Source: Devosia sp. A8/3-2 (GTDB lineage: Bacteria; Pseudomonadota; Alphaproteobacteria; Rhizobiales; Devosiaceae). Taken from it: DNA of 64,000 nucleotides. The stretch lies in contig CP104974.1 of NCBI GenBank assembly GCA_025452255.1, forward strand, positions 3,512,156 to 3,576,155, in the 5' to 3' direction. Shown here in pieces: positions 40,753-49,821 of the stretch. Below the pieces are notes generated by a model. The model worked only from the letters and a program-made list of their open reading frames with translations. It ran no database searches and was not told the origin of the DNA. Both the position numbers and the translations under genes were made by a program. Numbering within the stretch: the stretch's first letter is position 1; each line of letters starts with the position of its first letter.

Positions 40753-40771
40753 CGTAGGGATATCCCCTACG
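40753..40771. promoter_or_regulatory. Near-perfect palindrome before the response-regulator gene
   Basis: CGTAGGGATATCCCCTACG is symmetric apart from one base. It lies 80 bases upstream of the GTG start at 40851, in an intergenic region that also holds TTAACGGATTGTTAAC near 40820. Either could be an operator; there is no other evidence. Confidence 0.4.
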
Positions 40772-40850
40772 AATTATCCCATTTTGGAACCGGCCCCTAC
40801 CGCAACACGTTGCCGCATGTTAACGGATTGTTAACTTTGGGGTTTACTGC

Positions 40851-41396
40851 GTGACCGAGCCGGTAAAAGTCGTTGCCATCATCGCTGCGAATACCGCGCT
40901 CTCTTCGCTGCTGAGCATGGTGGTCGCCGGCGACACACGCCTCAAGGTGCGCCAGTTCGATAATGAAGCGGCCCTGCTCGCCTATATGCATCTGGCGCCG
41001 GTCGATATCTCGGTTTGCGATTTCGACCGCGAAGGCCGCCCGGCCTATGAAATGGTCGAGGCCATCCGCCTCAACACTTCTCTCGTTTCCCACGACGTGC
41101 CCGTCATTGCGCTCACCCGCACCATCACCCCGCCCATGCGCCACCGTGCCATTAGCGCGGGCATCGATGAAGTGATTATCAAGCCGATGTCGCCGCGCCA
41201 CCTGCTGCAGCGCGTCCAGTCACGTCTGCGCAATCGCAGCGTCGTCGGCATACTTGGCGGCTATCGCGGCCCCGACCGCCGCAACCGCATCGCTACGGTC
41301 GTTCCCCGCCCGGTCCCGGCGCGCCGCTCCACCGACAACGTCATCCCTCTCTTCCCCGACCGCCGCAAACCGCAGCATCCCGGGCTTGAGGGCTGA
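40851..41396 (+). CDS. Divergent response-regulator receiver protein
   Basis: 181 residues from a GTG start: VTEPVKVVAIIAANTALSSL opens a receiver fold with the candidate phospho-Asp in VDISVCDFDREG (about residue 57), Thr in PVIALTRTI and Lys in EVIIKPMSPRHLLQRV. The usual acidic pair near the end of the first strand is absent (AIIAAN), so phosphorylation may be weak or lost. A basic C-terminal tail (RGPDRRNRIATVVPRPVPAR) follows. No output domain. No partner kinase is adjacent. Confidence 0.8.
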   Translation: MTEPVKVVAIIAANTALSSLLSMVVAGDTRLKVRQFDNEAALLAYMHLAPVDISVCDFDREGRPAYEMVEAIRLNTSLVSHDVPVIALTRTITPPMRHRAISAGIDEVIIKPMSPRHLLQRVQSRLRNRSVVGILGGYRGPDRRNRIATVVPRPVPARRSTDNVIPLFPDRRKPQHPGLEG

Positions 41397-41443
41397 GGTA
41401 AACGCCGGCTCTCACTGCCGCCCGAAGGGCGGATGAGGGGCCC

Positions 41444-42002
41444 CTACCGCTCCACCAGCCGGCTGACCCGGCTCCACAAGTCCTCAACCGAATCGGCAAA
41501 TTGCACCACCCGGTCATGCGCCGGCAGGCCTGGCGACAGCACATCCGCGGCATAGCCCCGCATCACTTCATAGGCCTTGTGCCGGTTGAGCATCACCACC
41601 GGGCAGTTCCGCCCCAGCGCGCACCGCCGTCCACACGCCGAACAGGTTCGATACCGAAGCCAGCGATCCCGGCAGCGCCACCGGGGCATCGGCCAGTTGC
41701 GCCACCCGACCAATGCGTTCGGCCGGCTCGGCGATCACCTCCATCGCCACCCCTGCCAAAGCCGAGGGCAAGACGATGCTGGCATCGGCAATCAATTGGA
41801 CATGACCACCCGCCGCACGGGCAGCCGTAATCAGCGGCACCGGGATGACGCCCTTTTCGACCGGGCAAATAATGCGCGCCCTGCGCCGGGCAAAATAGGT
41901 GCCCGTCTGGCTCATGAGGCTGGCGCGTTCAGCGTCGCCCGGCCCCTTATCCGAGGCAAAGACCGCCAGAACTGGCGTGGCGGCAGTATTATCGTTCATC
42001 AT
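41444..42002 (-). CDS. SLOG/LOG-like Rossmann-fold protein with altered motifs
   Basis: From the ATG at 42002, which overlaps the stop of the ATPase gene, the product reads MMNDNTAATPVLAVFASDKG. It keeps the SLOG layout (LAVFAS; GHVQLIADASIVLP; DAPVALPGSLASVSNLFGVW; PVVMLNRHKAYEVMRGYAAD). The catalytic PGGxGTxxE motif of LOG phosphoribohydrolases is replaced by PGSLASVSN and the GGG strand is missing. A break near 41625 is corrected to give about 185 residues. It probably binds a nucleotide-like ligand without the cytokinin-activating activity; this is inference. Confidence 0.6.
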
Positions 42003-43487
42003 CAACGGCCGCGCTTGAGGCCACCGAGAATGCCGCGCACCAGCGCGTTCCCCAGTCGATTGGCAACGGTGCGCGCCAGCGAATTCATCGCCGCCTCGGC
42101 CGGTGATTGCCGCGTGGAGGCGCGTCGCCTTGGGCTCCTGATAGGTGCGCTCCACCTTGGACCGCTCGTCCTCGACCTGCTGGCGTTCCTCGGCCAATTG
42201 CTTGTCCCGCGCCTTTGCGGCCAAAACTTCAAATGCCGAGTCGCGATCGATCACCGTGTCGTAAAGCCCGGCCACCGGCGAATTGGCGATGATGGCCCGG
42301 CGTTCCTCGGGCAGTAGCGGCCCCACTTGCGCCGAAGGCGGCCGGATCAGTGTGCGCCCCACCATGGAGGGCACGCCCTTGTCCTCCAGCAGCGACACCA
42401 GTGCCTCGCCAATGCCTAATTGGGTGATCACTTCGGCCGTCGAAAAATCGGGATTAGGCCGGAACGTGTCGGCCGCCACGCGCACCGCCTTTTGCTCGCG
42501 CGGTGTATAGGCGCGCAGTGCGTGCTGCACACGGTTGGACAATTGCGCCAGCACAGTCTCAGGAATATCGACCGGATTCTGCGTCACGAAATAGACGCCC
42601 ACGCCCTTGGAACGCACCAGCCGCACCACCTGCTCGACCTTATCGACCAGCACCTTTGGCGCATCATCGAACAGCAGGTGCGCTTCGTCGAAGAAGAAGA
42701 CCAGCTTAGGCTTGTCCGGGTCGCCCACTTCGGGCAGCGCCTCGAATAGCTCGCTCAGCATCCACAACAGGAAGGTGGCATAGAGGCGCGGCGCCCGCAT
42801 CAGTTCGTCCGCCGCCGGGATCGAGATGAAACCCTTGCCGTCCCGGTCGGTGCGCATCAGATCGGCAATATCGAGCGCCCGCTCGCCGAAGAAATTCTCC
42901 GCCCCCTGCTGTTCCAGCACCAGCAAAGCGCGCTGGATCGAGCCAATGGAGGCCGTCGAAACATTGCCATAACGCGTCGAGATTTCCTTGGCCCGCTCCT
43001 GCAGGTCGACCAGCAGCGCCCGCAAATCCTTCAGATCAAGCAGCAGCAGTCCTTCATCGTCCGCCACCTTGAAGGCAATGTTGAGCACGCCTTCCCGGGT
43101 GTCGTTAAGTTCCAGCATGCGGCTGAGCAGCAATGCGCCCATTTCCGAGATGGTGGCGCGGATCGGATGGCCCCGGCGCCCGAACAGGTCCCAGAAGATC
43201 ACCGGGAACACATCGTCCTTGAAATCAGTAAAGCCGATGGCCGTCGCCCGCTCGGTTTGCCAGCCCTGCGCCTTGCCCATTTTGCCGACGCCGGAGAGAT
43301 CGCCCTTGATGTCGGCGGCAAACACCGGAACGCCCGCGGAGGAAAAACCTTCGGCCATCACCTGCAGCGTCACCGTCTTGCCGGTACCGGTCGCGCCGGT
43401 CACCAGCCCATGCCGGTTGCCGTATTTGAGCGCCAGATATTCAGGATGCGTGCTTTGGCCGAGATAAATCTTGTCGTCGAGCAGCAT
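42002..43487 (-). CDS. HerA/YjgR-type ATPase (DUF853)
   Basis: About 494 residues starting MLLDDKIYLGQSTHPEYLAL. Walker A is in GLVTGATGTGKTVTLQVMAE, Walker B in PKLVFFFDEAHLLFDDAPKV, and the arginine/sensor region in YFVTQNPVDIPETVLAQLSN. The C-terminal coiled part (KARDKQLAEERQQVEDERSK) leads, after a break near 42105, into AAMNSLARTVANRLGNALVR. This is the YjgR/DUF853 helicase-like family of unclear role. The downstream SLOG-like gene is coupled to it. Confidence 0.88.
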
Positions 43488-43632
43488 ATCGCATCCCCTT
43501 CATGTTCCTGAACCTTATAGCCGCCCGCCCCGCACGCGGACAAGCCAAAGGGCTGATAATCATAACTTGGGAAACGCTTCGCCCTGCCGGGCGCCCTCCT
43601 GTACTTTGAGCGCACCAAGTGGGGGATAGCGC

Positions 43633-44985
43633 ATGGCCAGGATTTCATTGCTCAACCGCCGTCAGGCGCTGGCCGGCATCGGCATGGCCAGCCTTGCCGC
43701 CACCACGGCCCACGCCGCCGCGCCCCTTAATGCCGAGGATTTCGGCGTCATCGCTGCCTTGCCGGATGACCAGAGCAAGGCCATGCAGGCGGCGCTCGAT
43801 GCCGCTGCCGCCCGTGGCGCCGAGTTGGTTCTGCCCGCCGGCGCCATTTTTGTGCGCGATCTGCAATTGCCCGGCCAAGTGAGCATTGAAGGCGTACCCG
43901 GCGCCACCCAGCTCACCTCCCGGAATGGCGGCCGCATCGCCCGTGCCCGCAATGTGTCAAACTTGGTGCTACGCCATGTCGGCTTTGATGCCCGCAATGC
44001 TGGCACAATCGAGGGCGATGCCCTGCTCGACATCACCGGCAGCCTTGCCGTCACCCTCGAGCGCTGCAGCTTTTCGAGCAGTCCCGCCAGCGCGCTGCGC
44101 ATCACCGATTCGGGTGTCACCGTCACCAATTGCGATTTCGCCCGCCATGCCGATGCCGCCATCCACGCCATGGATAGTCGCGGCCTGCTCATCTCAGGCA
44201 ACCGCATCAGCGATTGCGGCAATGCCGGCATCCGCATCTGGCGCAGCGCCTCCGGTGCCGATGGCTCCATCATCACCGGCAACCGCATCGCCAAGATCGA
44301 TTGGCGCGGCGGCGGCAATGGCCAGAACGGCAATGGCGTCAATGTCTTCCGGGCTGACGAAGTGATCATTGCCGACAATCACATCGCCGATTGCGCCTTC
44401 TCCGCCATTCGCCTCAACGCCACCAACAATAGCCGGGTTTCGGGCAATATGTGCTTGCGCTCGGGGGAAGTGGCTGTTTTTTCCGAGTTCGAATTTTCGG
44501 GCTCCGTCATCGCAAACAATATCGTCGATGGCGCCGCCGCTGGCATTTCCATGACCAATCTGGATAGTGGCGGCCAGCTGGCGGTGTGCAGCGGCAATAT
44601 CGTGCGCAACATCACCCCGCTTTCGCTGGTCAATCCCGACACCCGCCCCTATGGCATCGCGGCCCGAGCCGACGCCGCCGTCACCGGCAACACCGTCCAG
44701 AACGTGCCCGGCGTCGCCATTTCCGCCGGCTACGGCCCCTTCCTGCGCAATGTGATGATTTCGGGCAATGTGGTTTCCACCAGCAATATCGGCATCGCGG
44801 TCAGCGTGGTCGATGGCGCCGGCCCGGTCCACATCGCCAACAACCTCATTTCCAACGCCCGCGACCATGCCGTCGTCGGCATGGCTCGGCGCGAAATCGT
44901 CGAACCCGACCTCATCACCAACGCCAGCCGCTTCGCCAATGTCACTGTTGGCAGCGTGACGGTGGGGAACACACCGCGCAGCTAG
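43633..44985 (+). CDS. Tat-exported right-handed beta-helix protein (TIGR03808 type)
   Basis: An intact 450-residue protein starting MARISLLNRRQALAGIGMAS, a twin-arginine signal (NRRQAL) cleaved near AHA. The rest is a parallel beta-helix of repeated motifs such as GLLISGNRISDCGNAGIRIW and EVIIADNHIADCAFSAIRLN, typical of the TIGR03808 family of Hyphomicrobiales. Folded export to the periplasm is expected. Similar folds bind or cleave polysaccharides but no active site is recognised. It converges on the asparaginase gene. Confidence 0.88.
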   Translation: MARISLLNRRQALAGIGMASLAATTAHAAAPLNAEDFGVIAALPDDQSKAMQAALDAAAARGAELVLPAGAIFVRDLQLPGQVSIEGVPGATQLTSRNGGRIARARNVSNLVLRHVGFDARNAGTIEGDALLDITGSLAVTLERCSFSSSPASALRITDSGVTVTNCDFARHADAAIHAMDSRGLLISGNRISDCGNAGIRIWRSASGADGSIITGNRIAKIDWRGGGNGQNGNGVNVFRADEVIIADNHIADCAFSAIRLNATNNSRVSGNMCLRSGEVAVFSEFEFSGSVIANNIVDGAAAGISMTNLDSGGQLAVCSGNIVRNITPLSLVNPDTRPYGIAARADAAVTGNTVQNVPGVAISAGYGPFLRNVMISGNVVSTSNIGIAVSVVDGAGPVHIANNLISNARDHAVVGMARREIVEPDLITNASRFANVTVGSVTVGNTPRS

Positions 44986-45986
44986 GCGACCAGCGTCCGC
45001 AACACCCCAACATCGGCTCCACGCACGCTTTTGATCACCTGCCCGGCAAATTTCTCCAACACCGCCGCTTGCTCCGCATCCGGCTCGGCAAATTTCAGCA
45101 GCAACCCCGCCAACATGGCCTGCGACGCCGCCGGATTGCCATCGTCGCATTTGATGGCATAGCCCCAGCCCTTGTCGCGAATCGCGCCGCATTGCACGCC
45201 TTCGGCGCCAATCTTCTGCATCACCCGCCCCTTGAATGCCGCCATGATCAGCGTATCGGCATGCCCGGTCCCCGCCACCAGATGCGGGTGCGCCGTCGCC
45301 GCGTCGAACAGGCGCCGCGCCGCCACGCCAAGTTCGGGTGACAGCCCCTCCCCCGTCGCCATCCGCGCAAAACCATAGGCAAAAGCCCGCAAGGGCGCCG
45401 CGAAAGTGGGAATGGAACAGCCATCAGTGCCGCATTTGTCTTCGCTCAGCTCTTCCCCGATCACCGCCTCGACCGCCGCTCGCACCGCCTTTTGCACTGC
45501 ATGCTCGCGCCCGACATAGCCCGCTGTCGGCACGCCCATGGCCAAAGCCACGCTCAGCATGCCCGAATGCTTGCCCGAGCAATTATTGTGCAAGGCACTC
45601 GGCTCTGCCCCCGCCGCCCGGAGCGCATCGCGCGCCGCCGGATTGGTCGGGGCATGTGCCCCACATTCCAGATCAGCCACCGAAAGCCCCATCCGGCTCA
45701 GCAGCCCGCTGGCCGTCGCCACATGGTCATCCTCGCCATGGTGCGAGGCGCAGGCCAGCGCCAGTTCTTCCTCGCTATGATGGAATTTTTCCTCGGCATG
45801 ACGCGCGAAAATCGGCAGCGCCTGCATGGACTTGATGGCCGAGCGCGGAAAGATCGCCCGCTCGATATCGCCGGCCGAAGCGATGACCTTGCCGCTGGCA
45901 TCGACAACCGCATAGGCGCCACGGAACCGGTTTTCGACCCAGTTACCACGCACGGTTTCGGCAAGAATGGGATTGGCGTCCATCAC
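44982..45986 (-). CDS. L-asparaginase, Rhizobium etli type (AnsA-like)
   Basis: An intact 334-residue protein starting MMDANPILAETVRGNWVENR, with the family motifs FPRSAIKSMQALPIFARHAE (SxxK), ACASHHGEDDHVATASGLLS, LHNNCSGKHSGMLSVALAMG and EDKCGTDGCSIPTFAAPLRA. It is unrelated to bacterial type I/II asparaginases and belongs to the thermolabile R. etli type (PF06089). It hydrolyses asparagine to aspartate and ammonia in the cytoplasm. Confidence 0.9.
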   Translation of the reverse strand: MMDANPILAETVRGNWVENRFRGAYAVVDASGKVIASAGDIERAIFPRSAIKSMQALPIFARHAEEKFHHSEEELALACASHHGEDDHVATASGLLSRMGLSVADLECGAHAPTNPAARDALRAAGAEPSALHNNCSGKHSGMLSVALAMGVPTAGYVGREHAVQKAVRAAVEAVIGEELSEDKCGTDGCSIPTFAAPLRAFAYGFARMATGEGLSPELGVAARRLFDAATAHPHLVAGTGHADTLIMAAFKGRVMQKIGAEGVQCGAIRDKGWGYAIKCDDGNPAASQAMLAGLLLKFAEPDAEQAAVLEKFAGQVIKSVRGADVGVLRTLVA

Positions 45987-46080
45987 AAAAAACTCCGGTC
46001 CGAGCTGTCTTCACGAACAGCGCAGGACCGGAAAAGTCAACAGAGCATGGGTAGGAGGCAGGCACGAAAACTTTGGAAAA

Positions 46081-46419
46081 TCAGATGTCCCAGTCGTGGA
46101 CGACGGTGAGGAATTTCGAGTTCACCCAGCCGCGCGTGTCACGGGAATCGACCGGGCACCAATCGGCGCCGGTCTTGGCGGTGATGCAGCGCTCGACCCA
46201 GACATGGCTGCCGGGCTCGAAAGCGCCGACCTGCTGAGAATAGGAGGCCGGCCATTTGCGCACATTGAGCTGGTCCCAATGGGCGACGCCGCTCACCTTG
46301 GCCAGCTGATCGACCTGATAGCCGGCTGCCATAGCGGGCTGCACGGCGAAGGCGCCCGCTGCGGTGATCACCGAGCCGCAGAGTGCGGCGACTAAAACCT
46401 TTTCCTGATTCCTGTTCAT
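46081..46419 (-). CDS. Secreted bacterial SH3-domain protein
   Basis: An intact 112-residue protein starting MNRNQEKVLVAALCGSVITA with a signal peptide ending AMAAG. The mature part is one SH3b domain (WDQLNVRKWPASYSQQVGAF, SHVWVERCITAKTGADWCPV, TRGWVNSKFLTVVHDWDI). SH3b domains commonly bind cell wall components in the periplasm. Single gene, divergent from the SDR gene. Confidence 0.82.
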   Translation of the reverse strand: MNRNQEKVLVAALCGSVITAAGAFAVQPAMAAGYQVDQLAKVSGVAHWDQLNVRKWPASYSQQVGAFEPGSHVWVERCITAKTGADWCPVDSRDTRGWVNSKFLTVVHDWDI

Positions 46420-46568
46420 CTGCGTCGTCCCTCGACAGAATTGCGTTGTTGTCGTGGACTATGCCGCCACCGCCTTGAACCGGTCCTGAGTCACCCATTC
46501 AGAAAGTGTTCATCTTGGCAGCGCAGGCGCGGCATGCCAGAGTTGAGGCAAATAGGAGGAGAGCGATC

Positions 46569-47426
46569 ATGACCAAGGTTCTGGTAACCGGCGGCAGCGG
46601 CAAATTGGGCCGCGCCGTACTGCGCGATCTGGTGGCGCATGGCTACGAGGTGCTCAATATCGATCAGCAGGCACTGTCCGAGCCGATCTGCCCCACAGTG
46701 CGTATCGATCTGACCAATTTCGGCGAAGTCGCCGCCGCCATTCTGGGCGGGGTGGACGAGCGCAAGGGCCCGTTCGATGCCGTGGTGCATCTGGCCGCCA
46801 TTCCCGCGCCGGGCCTCGCCGCCAATGCCCGCACCTTCGCCAACAATGTCACCACCAGCTACAATGTGTTCGAAGCCTGCCGCCCGGCCGGCATCAAGAA
46901 CGTGGTGTTTGCCTCCAGCGAAACCGTGCTGGGCCTGCCCTTCGACAATCCCCCGCCCTATGCCCCGGTGGATGAAGAATACTTCCCGCGCCCGAAAGCG
47001 CCTATTCGCTGGGCAAGCTGCTCGACGAAACCATGGCCGCCCAATATTGCCGCTGGGACCCGTCCCTGCGCATGGTCGGCCTGCGCTTTTCCAACGTTAT
47101 GTACCCGGAAGACTACAAGGCCTTCCCCAAATTCGACGCAGATCCACGCAGCCGCAAATGGAACCTGTGGGGCTATATCGACGCCCACGACGGCGCCTGG
47201 GCCGTCCGCCGTTCTATCCAGAGCCGACTTCACCGGCTTTGAAGCCTTCATCATCGCCAATGCCGATACGGTAATGAGCCGCTCCAATATGTCGCTGCTG
47301 GCCGAAGTATTCCCCAATGTGGAACAGAAGGGCAATATCGCCACCAACAGCACATTGCTGAGCATCGAAAAAGCCAAGCGGATGCTGGGCTATTCCCCGC
47401 AATTCAGCTGGCGGAACGAGGTGTGA
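46569..47426 (+). CDS. NAD-dependent epimerase/dehydratase (extended SDR)
   Basis: Starts MTKVLVTGGSGKLGRAVLRD with the NAD motif TGGSGKLG after GAGGAGAG. The catalytic Ser is in VVFASSETVLGLP and, after a break near 46998, Tyr and Lys in ESAYSLGKLLDETMAAQYCR. A second break near 47222 leads to ADFTGFEAFIIANADTVMSR and the end KRMLGYSPQFSWRNEV. The breaks compensate and the gene is 286 codons. The substrate is probably a sugar derivative, not determined. Confidence 0.85.
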   Translation: MTKVLVTGGSGKLGRAVLRDLVAHGYEVLNIDQQALSEPICPTVRIDLTNFGEVAAAILGGVDERKGPFDAVVHLAAIPAPGLAANARTFANNVTTSYNVFEACRPAGIKNVVFASSETVLGLPFDNPPPYAPVDEEYFPRPKAPIRWASCSTKPWPPNIAAGTRPCAWSACAFPTLCTRKTTRPSPNSTQIHAAANGTCGAISTPTTAPGPSAVLSRADFTGFEAFIIANADTVMSRSNMSLLAEVFPNVEQKGNIATNSTLLSIEKAKRMLGYSPQFSWRNEV

Positions 47427-47724
47427 GGGGCGCCATGTTCCTCCACCCACAATGTCATTCCGGCGCAGGCCGGAATCCATGCTGTGCATTCTCCAAGCAT
47501 GCCATGCAGTTGATGGTCTGCAGAATGGATTCCGGCCTGCGCCGGAATGACCCAGTGGTTGACTGCTAGCTTAGGCCCCCGGCACTGTCCTCAACACCCT
47601 CCCACCCACCGCATCTCCCTCGGGCCTGACCCGAGGGCCACTCCCAACACGGCACAAACGGCGAGTGGTCCTCGGGTCAAGCCCGAGGAAGCGATTGTGG
47701 GGAGGAGAAAACGGGGGCAAACCA
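47427..47724. repeat. Cluster of two dispersed palindromic repeats
   Basis: The 298-base gap between the SDR and hutU-like genes holds an inverted pair at 47449-47555 (CATTCCGGCGCAGGCCGGAA ... TTCCGGCCTGCGCCGGAATG, same family as 10448-10492) and one at 47598-47690 (CTCGGGCCTGACCCGAGGGC ... GGTCCTCGGGTCAAGCCCGA, same family as 604-650). Both can form long hairpins at the end of convergent genes. No coding sequence is seen. Confidence 0.75.
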
Positions 47725-49384
47725 CTACCCCACCCGAATATGCCCAATCCCCTTGGCTTCAATCTCCGCAAAGCTCTCCTCATACCCCGCGTCGGCATAG
47801 CGCATCACGCCCAGCGCGGTATCATTGGTCAGCGCATGCTCCAGCCGCTCATCGCCCCCGGCGTGCCATCGGCCACCACGGTCACCCCCGCCGAGGTCAT
47901 GTATCCCGCGTAGCCTCCACCGCCCGAATGCACCACAACCAGATCGGCCATGGACGAGCACAGCAGCATCGCATCCAGCAGCGGCCAATCGGCAATCGCG
48001 TCCGAGCCATCCTTCATCCGTTCCGTCATGATATTGGGGTGCGCCATCGCCCCGGCATCCAGATGATCCCGGCTAAACGCCACCGGCCCCGCCAGCGTGC
48101 CATCACCCACCATGGCGTTCACGGCCCGCGCCAGTGCCGTCCGCTCGCCATGCCCCAACCGAGCAATCCGCGCCGGTAGCCCCTCGAACGGCACATGCTG
48201 ACGCGCCAGCGCGATCCAATTGGTCACGATCTTATTGTCGGGAAACATTTCCAGGAGTTTGTCGTCGATCTTGCGAATATCCTCGGGATCACCCGACAGC
48301 GCCATCCAGCGGAACGGCCCGATGGCCCGCGCGAAGAGCGGCCGCAGGTAAGCCTCGGTGAAAATCTTGATATCGAAGGCATTCTCCACCCCGCCCGCCT
48401 TGGCATGGGTGCGGATCAGATTGCCATTGTCGAACACTTCGGACCCCGCCTGCTGAAACGCCAGCATGGCCCGCACATGATCGACAATCGAGGCCCGGCT
48501 CGCCGCCATCAGCTGCCCCGGCCCCTCGACCCGCAGGCGCCTGACCTCCTCCAGCGACATGCCCTTGGGCACATAGCCATAGACCAGGTCATGCGCCGAG
48601 GTCTGGTCGGTCACGATATCCGGCACAATGCCCCGCCGCGCGATCTCGGGGTAAATCTCGGCCGCATTGCCGACCAACCCAATCGAGGTCGCCCGCTTCT
48701 CAGCCACCGCCTTATGGATCATCGCCAGCGCCGTATCGAGGTCCGGCGCAATCTCTTCAAGATACCCGATCTCTTTGCGCTTCCGGGCCCGTTCCGCGTC
48801 GATATCGAGGCACAATATCGCCGCCCCCGCCATGCGCCCGGCCAGCGGCTGCGCCCCGCCCATGCCGCCAAGCCCCGCCGTCAGAATGAACCTTCCGGCC
48901 AGATCGCCGCCGAAACGGTTCTCGGCAATGCGCATGAAAATCTCATAGGTGCCCTGAATGACGCCACGGCTGCCGATATATTGCCGGGCCCCGCCGTCAG
49001 CCCGCCCCAGCAGATCAGCCCCTTCTTTTCCAGCTCATAGAACACCTCGGCCTTGGCCCATTGCCCCACAATGTTGCAATTGGCCATGATCACCAGCGGC
49101 GCCTTGGCATGGGTTTTTAAGAGCCCAATCGGCTTTCCAGACTGGATGATCAGCGTCTGATCCTCATCCATCCGCAGCAGCGTTTCGACAATCGCCTTAT
49201 GGCTCGCCCAATTGCGCGCCGCTTTACCAAGCGCCGCATAAACGATCAGCTCATCGGGGTTCTCCCCCACGCTCAGCACATTCTCCAATAGCCGCAGCAA
49301 TGCCTCCTGCCGCCACCCCTTAGCGCGCAATTCGGGGCCGCCGGGAATGGGAAAATTGGGATGGCGGGGATTGGGTGTGGGCAT
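47725..49384 (-). CDS. Urocanate hydratase-like protein, candidate thiourocanate hydratase
   Basis: About 552 residues starting MPTPNPRHPNFPIPGGPELR, with the urocanase NAD-binding motif TAGLGGMGGAQPLAGRMAGA and the C-terminal SRDHLDAGAMAHPNIMTERM and KDGSDAIADWPLLDAMLL. The segment that carries the catalytic Cys in histidine-pathway urocanases (PARICW.GYG, Cys410 in Pseudomonas putida) reads GLPARIARLGHGER here, with Ala at codon 48162-48164. Frame breaks lie near 48985 and 47850. It is the last gene of the operon. Proposed substrate is thiourocanate (inference). Confidence 0.85.
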
Positions 49385-49438
49385 TGCAGGAAACCTCAAC
49401 TTGCTCTCAAAGCGACCGCGGGGATCGTTATCCCCACA

Positions 49439-49470
49439 GTGTCATTCCCGCGAAAGCGGAACCTCCGTTT
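49439..49470. repeat. Half copy of ATTCCCGCGAAAGCGG repeat
   Basis: GTGTCATTCCCGCGAAAGCG followed by GAACCTCCGTTT, one arm only of the palindromic element seen in full at 8183, 15515 and 60763. It sits in the 101-base gap between the hutU-like and TfoX-like genes. Confidence 0.7.
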
Positions 49471-49485
49471 TACTTTCTCGCGGAA

Positions 49486-49818
49486 CTACAATTTCGGCGG
49501 CAAAGTCCTCACAAACGCCACCGCCGCCTCGAGCAGTCGCCGCCGTAAATCATCATCGGCGCAGGTATCGAGCCCCGCGCGCACCCAGCCGCCCATCTGC
49601 CGGCCAGACATGATCATCGGCGCGACATCGTCCAGTTCCAGCGCCCATTCATCATTGTCCTTACCCAACCGCACCATCAGCCCGACATCGTGGGCGCCGC
49701 ATAACATGTGCCCATCGAGCAGCCAGACCAGCCCGCCGAACATCGGCTTTTCGCTCAGCCCCGGCCGGTCCCCCAGATCCTCGCGCACCAATTCCTCAAG
49801 CCCGGAATCGCGCGCCAT
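49486..49818 (-). CDS. TfoX N-terminal domain protein
   Basis: An intact 110-residue protein starting MARDSGLEELVREDLGDRPG, with SEKPMFGGLVWLLDGHMLCG and WALELDDVAPMIMSGRQMGG, the TfoX/Sxy N-terminal fold. It lacks the C-terminal TfoX domain. It begins three bases after the stop of the DUF917 gene, so it is part of the catabolic operon. In this setting it is unlikely to control competence; its job is unknown. Confidence 0.85.
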   Translation of the reverse strand: MARDSGLEELVREDLGDRPGLSEKPMFGGLVWLLDGHMLCGAHDVGLMVRLGKDNDEWALELDDVAPMIMSGRQMGGWVRAGLDTCADDDLRRRLLEAAVAFVRTLPPKL

Positions 49819-49821
49819 GGC

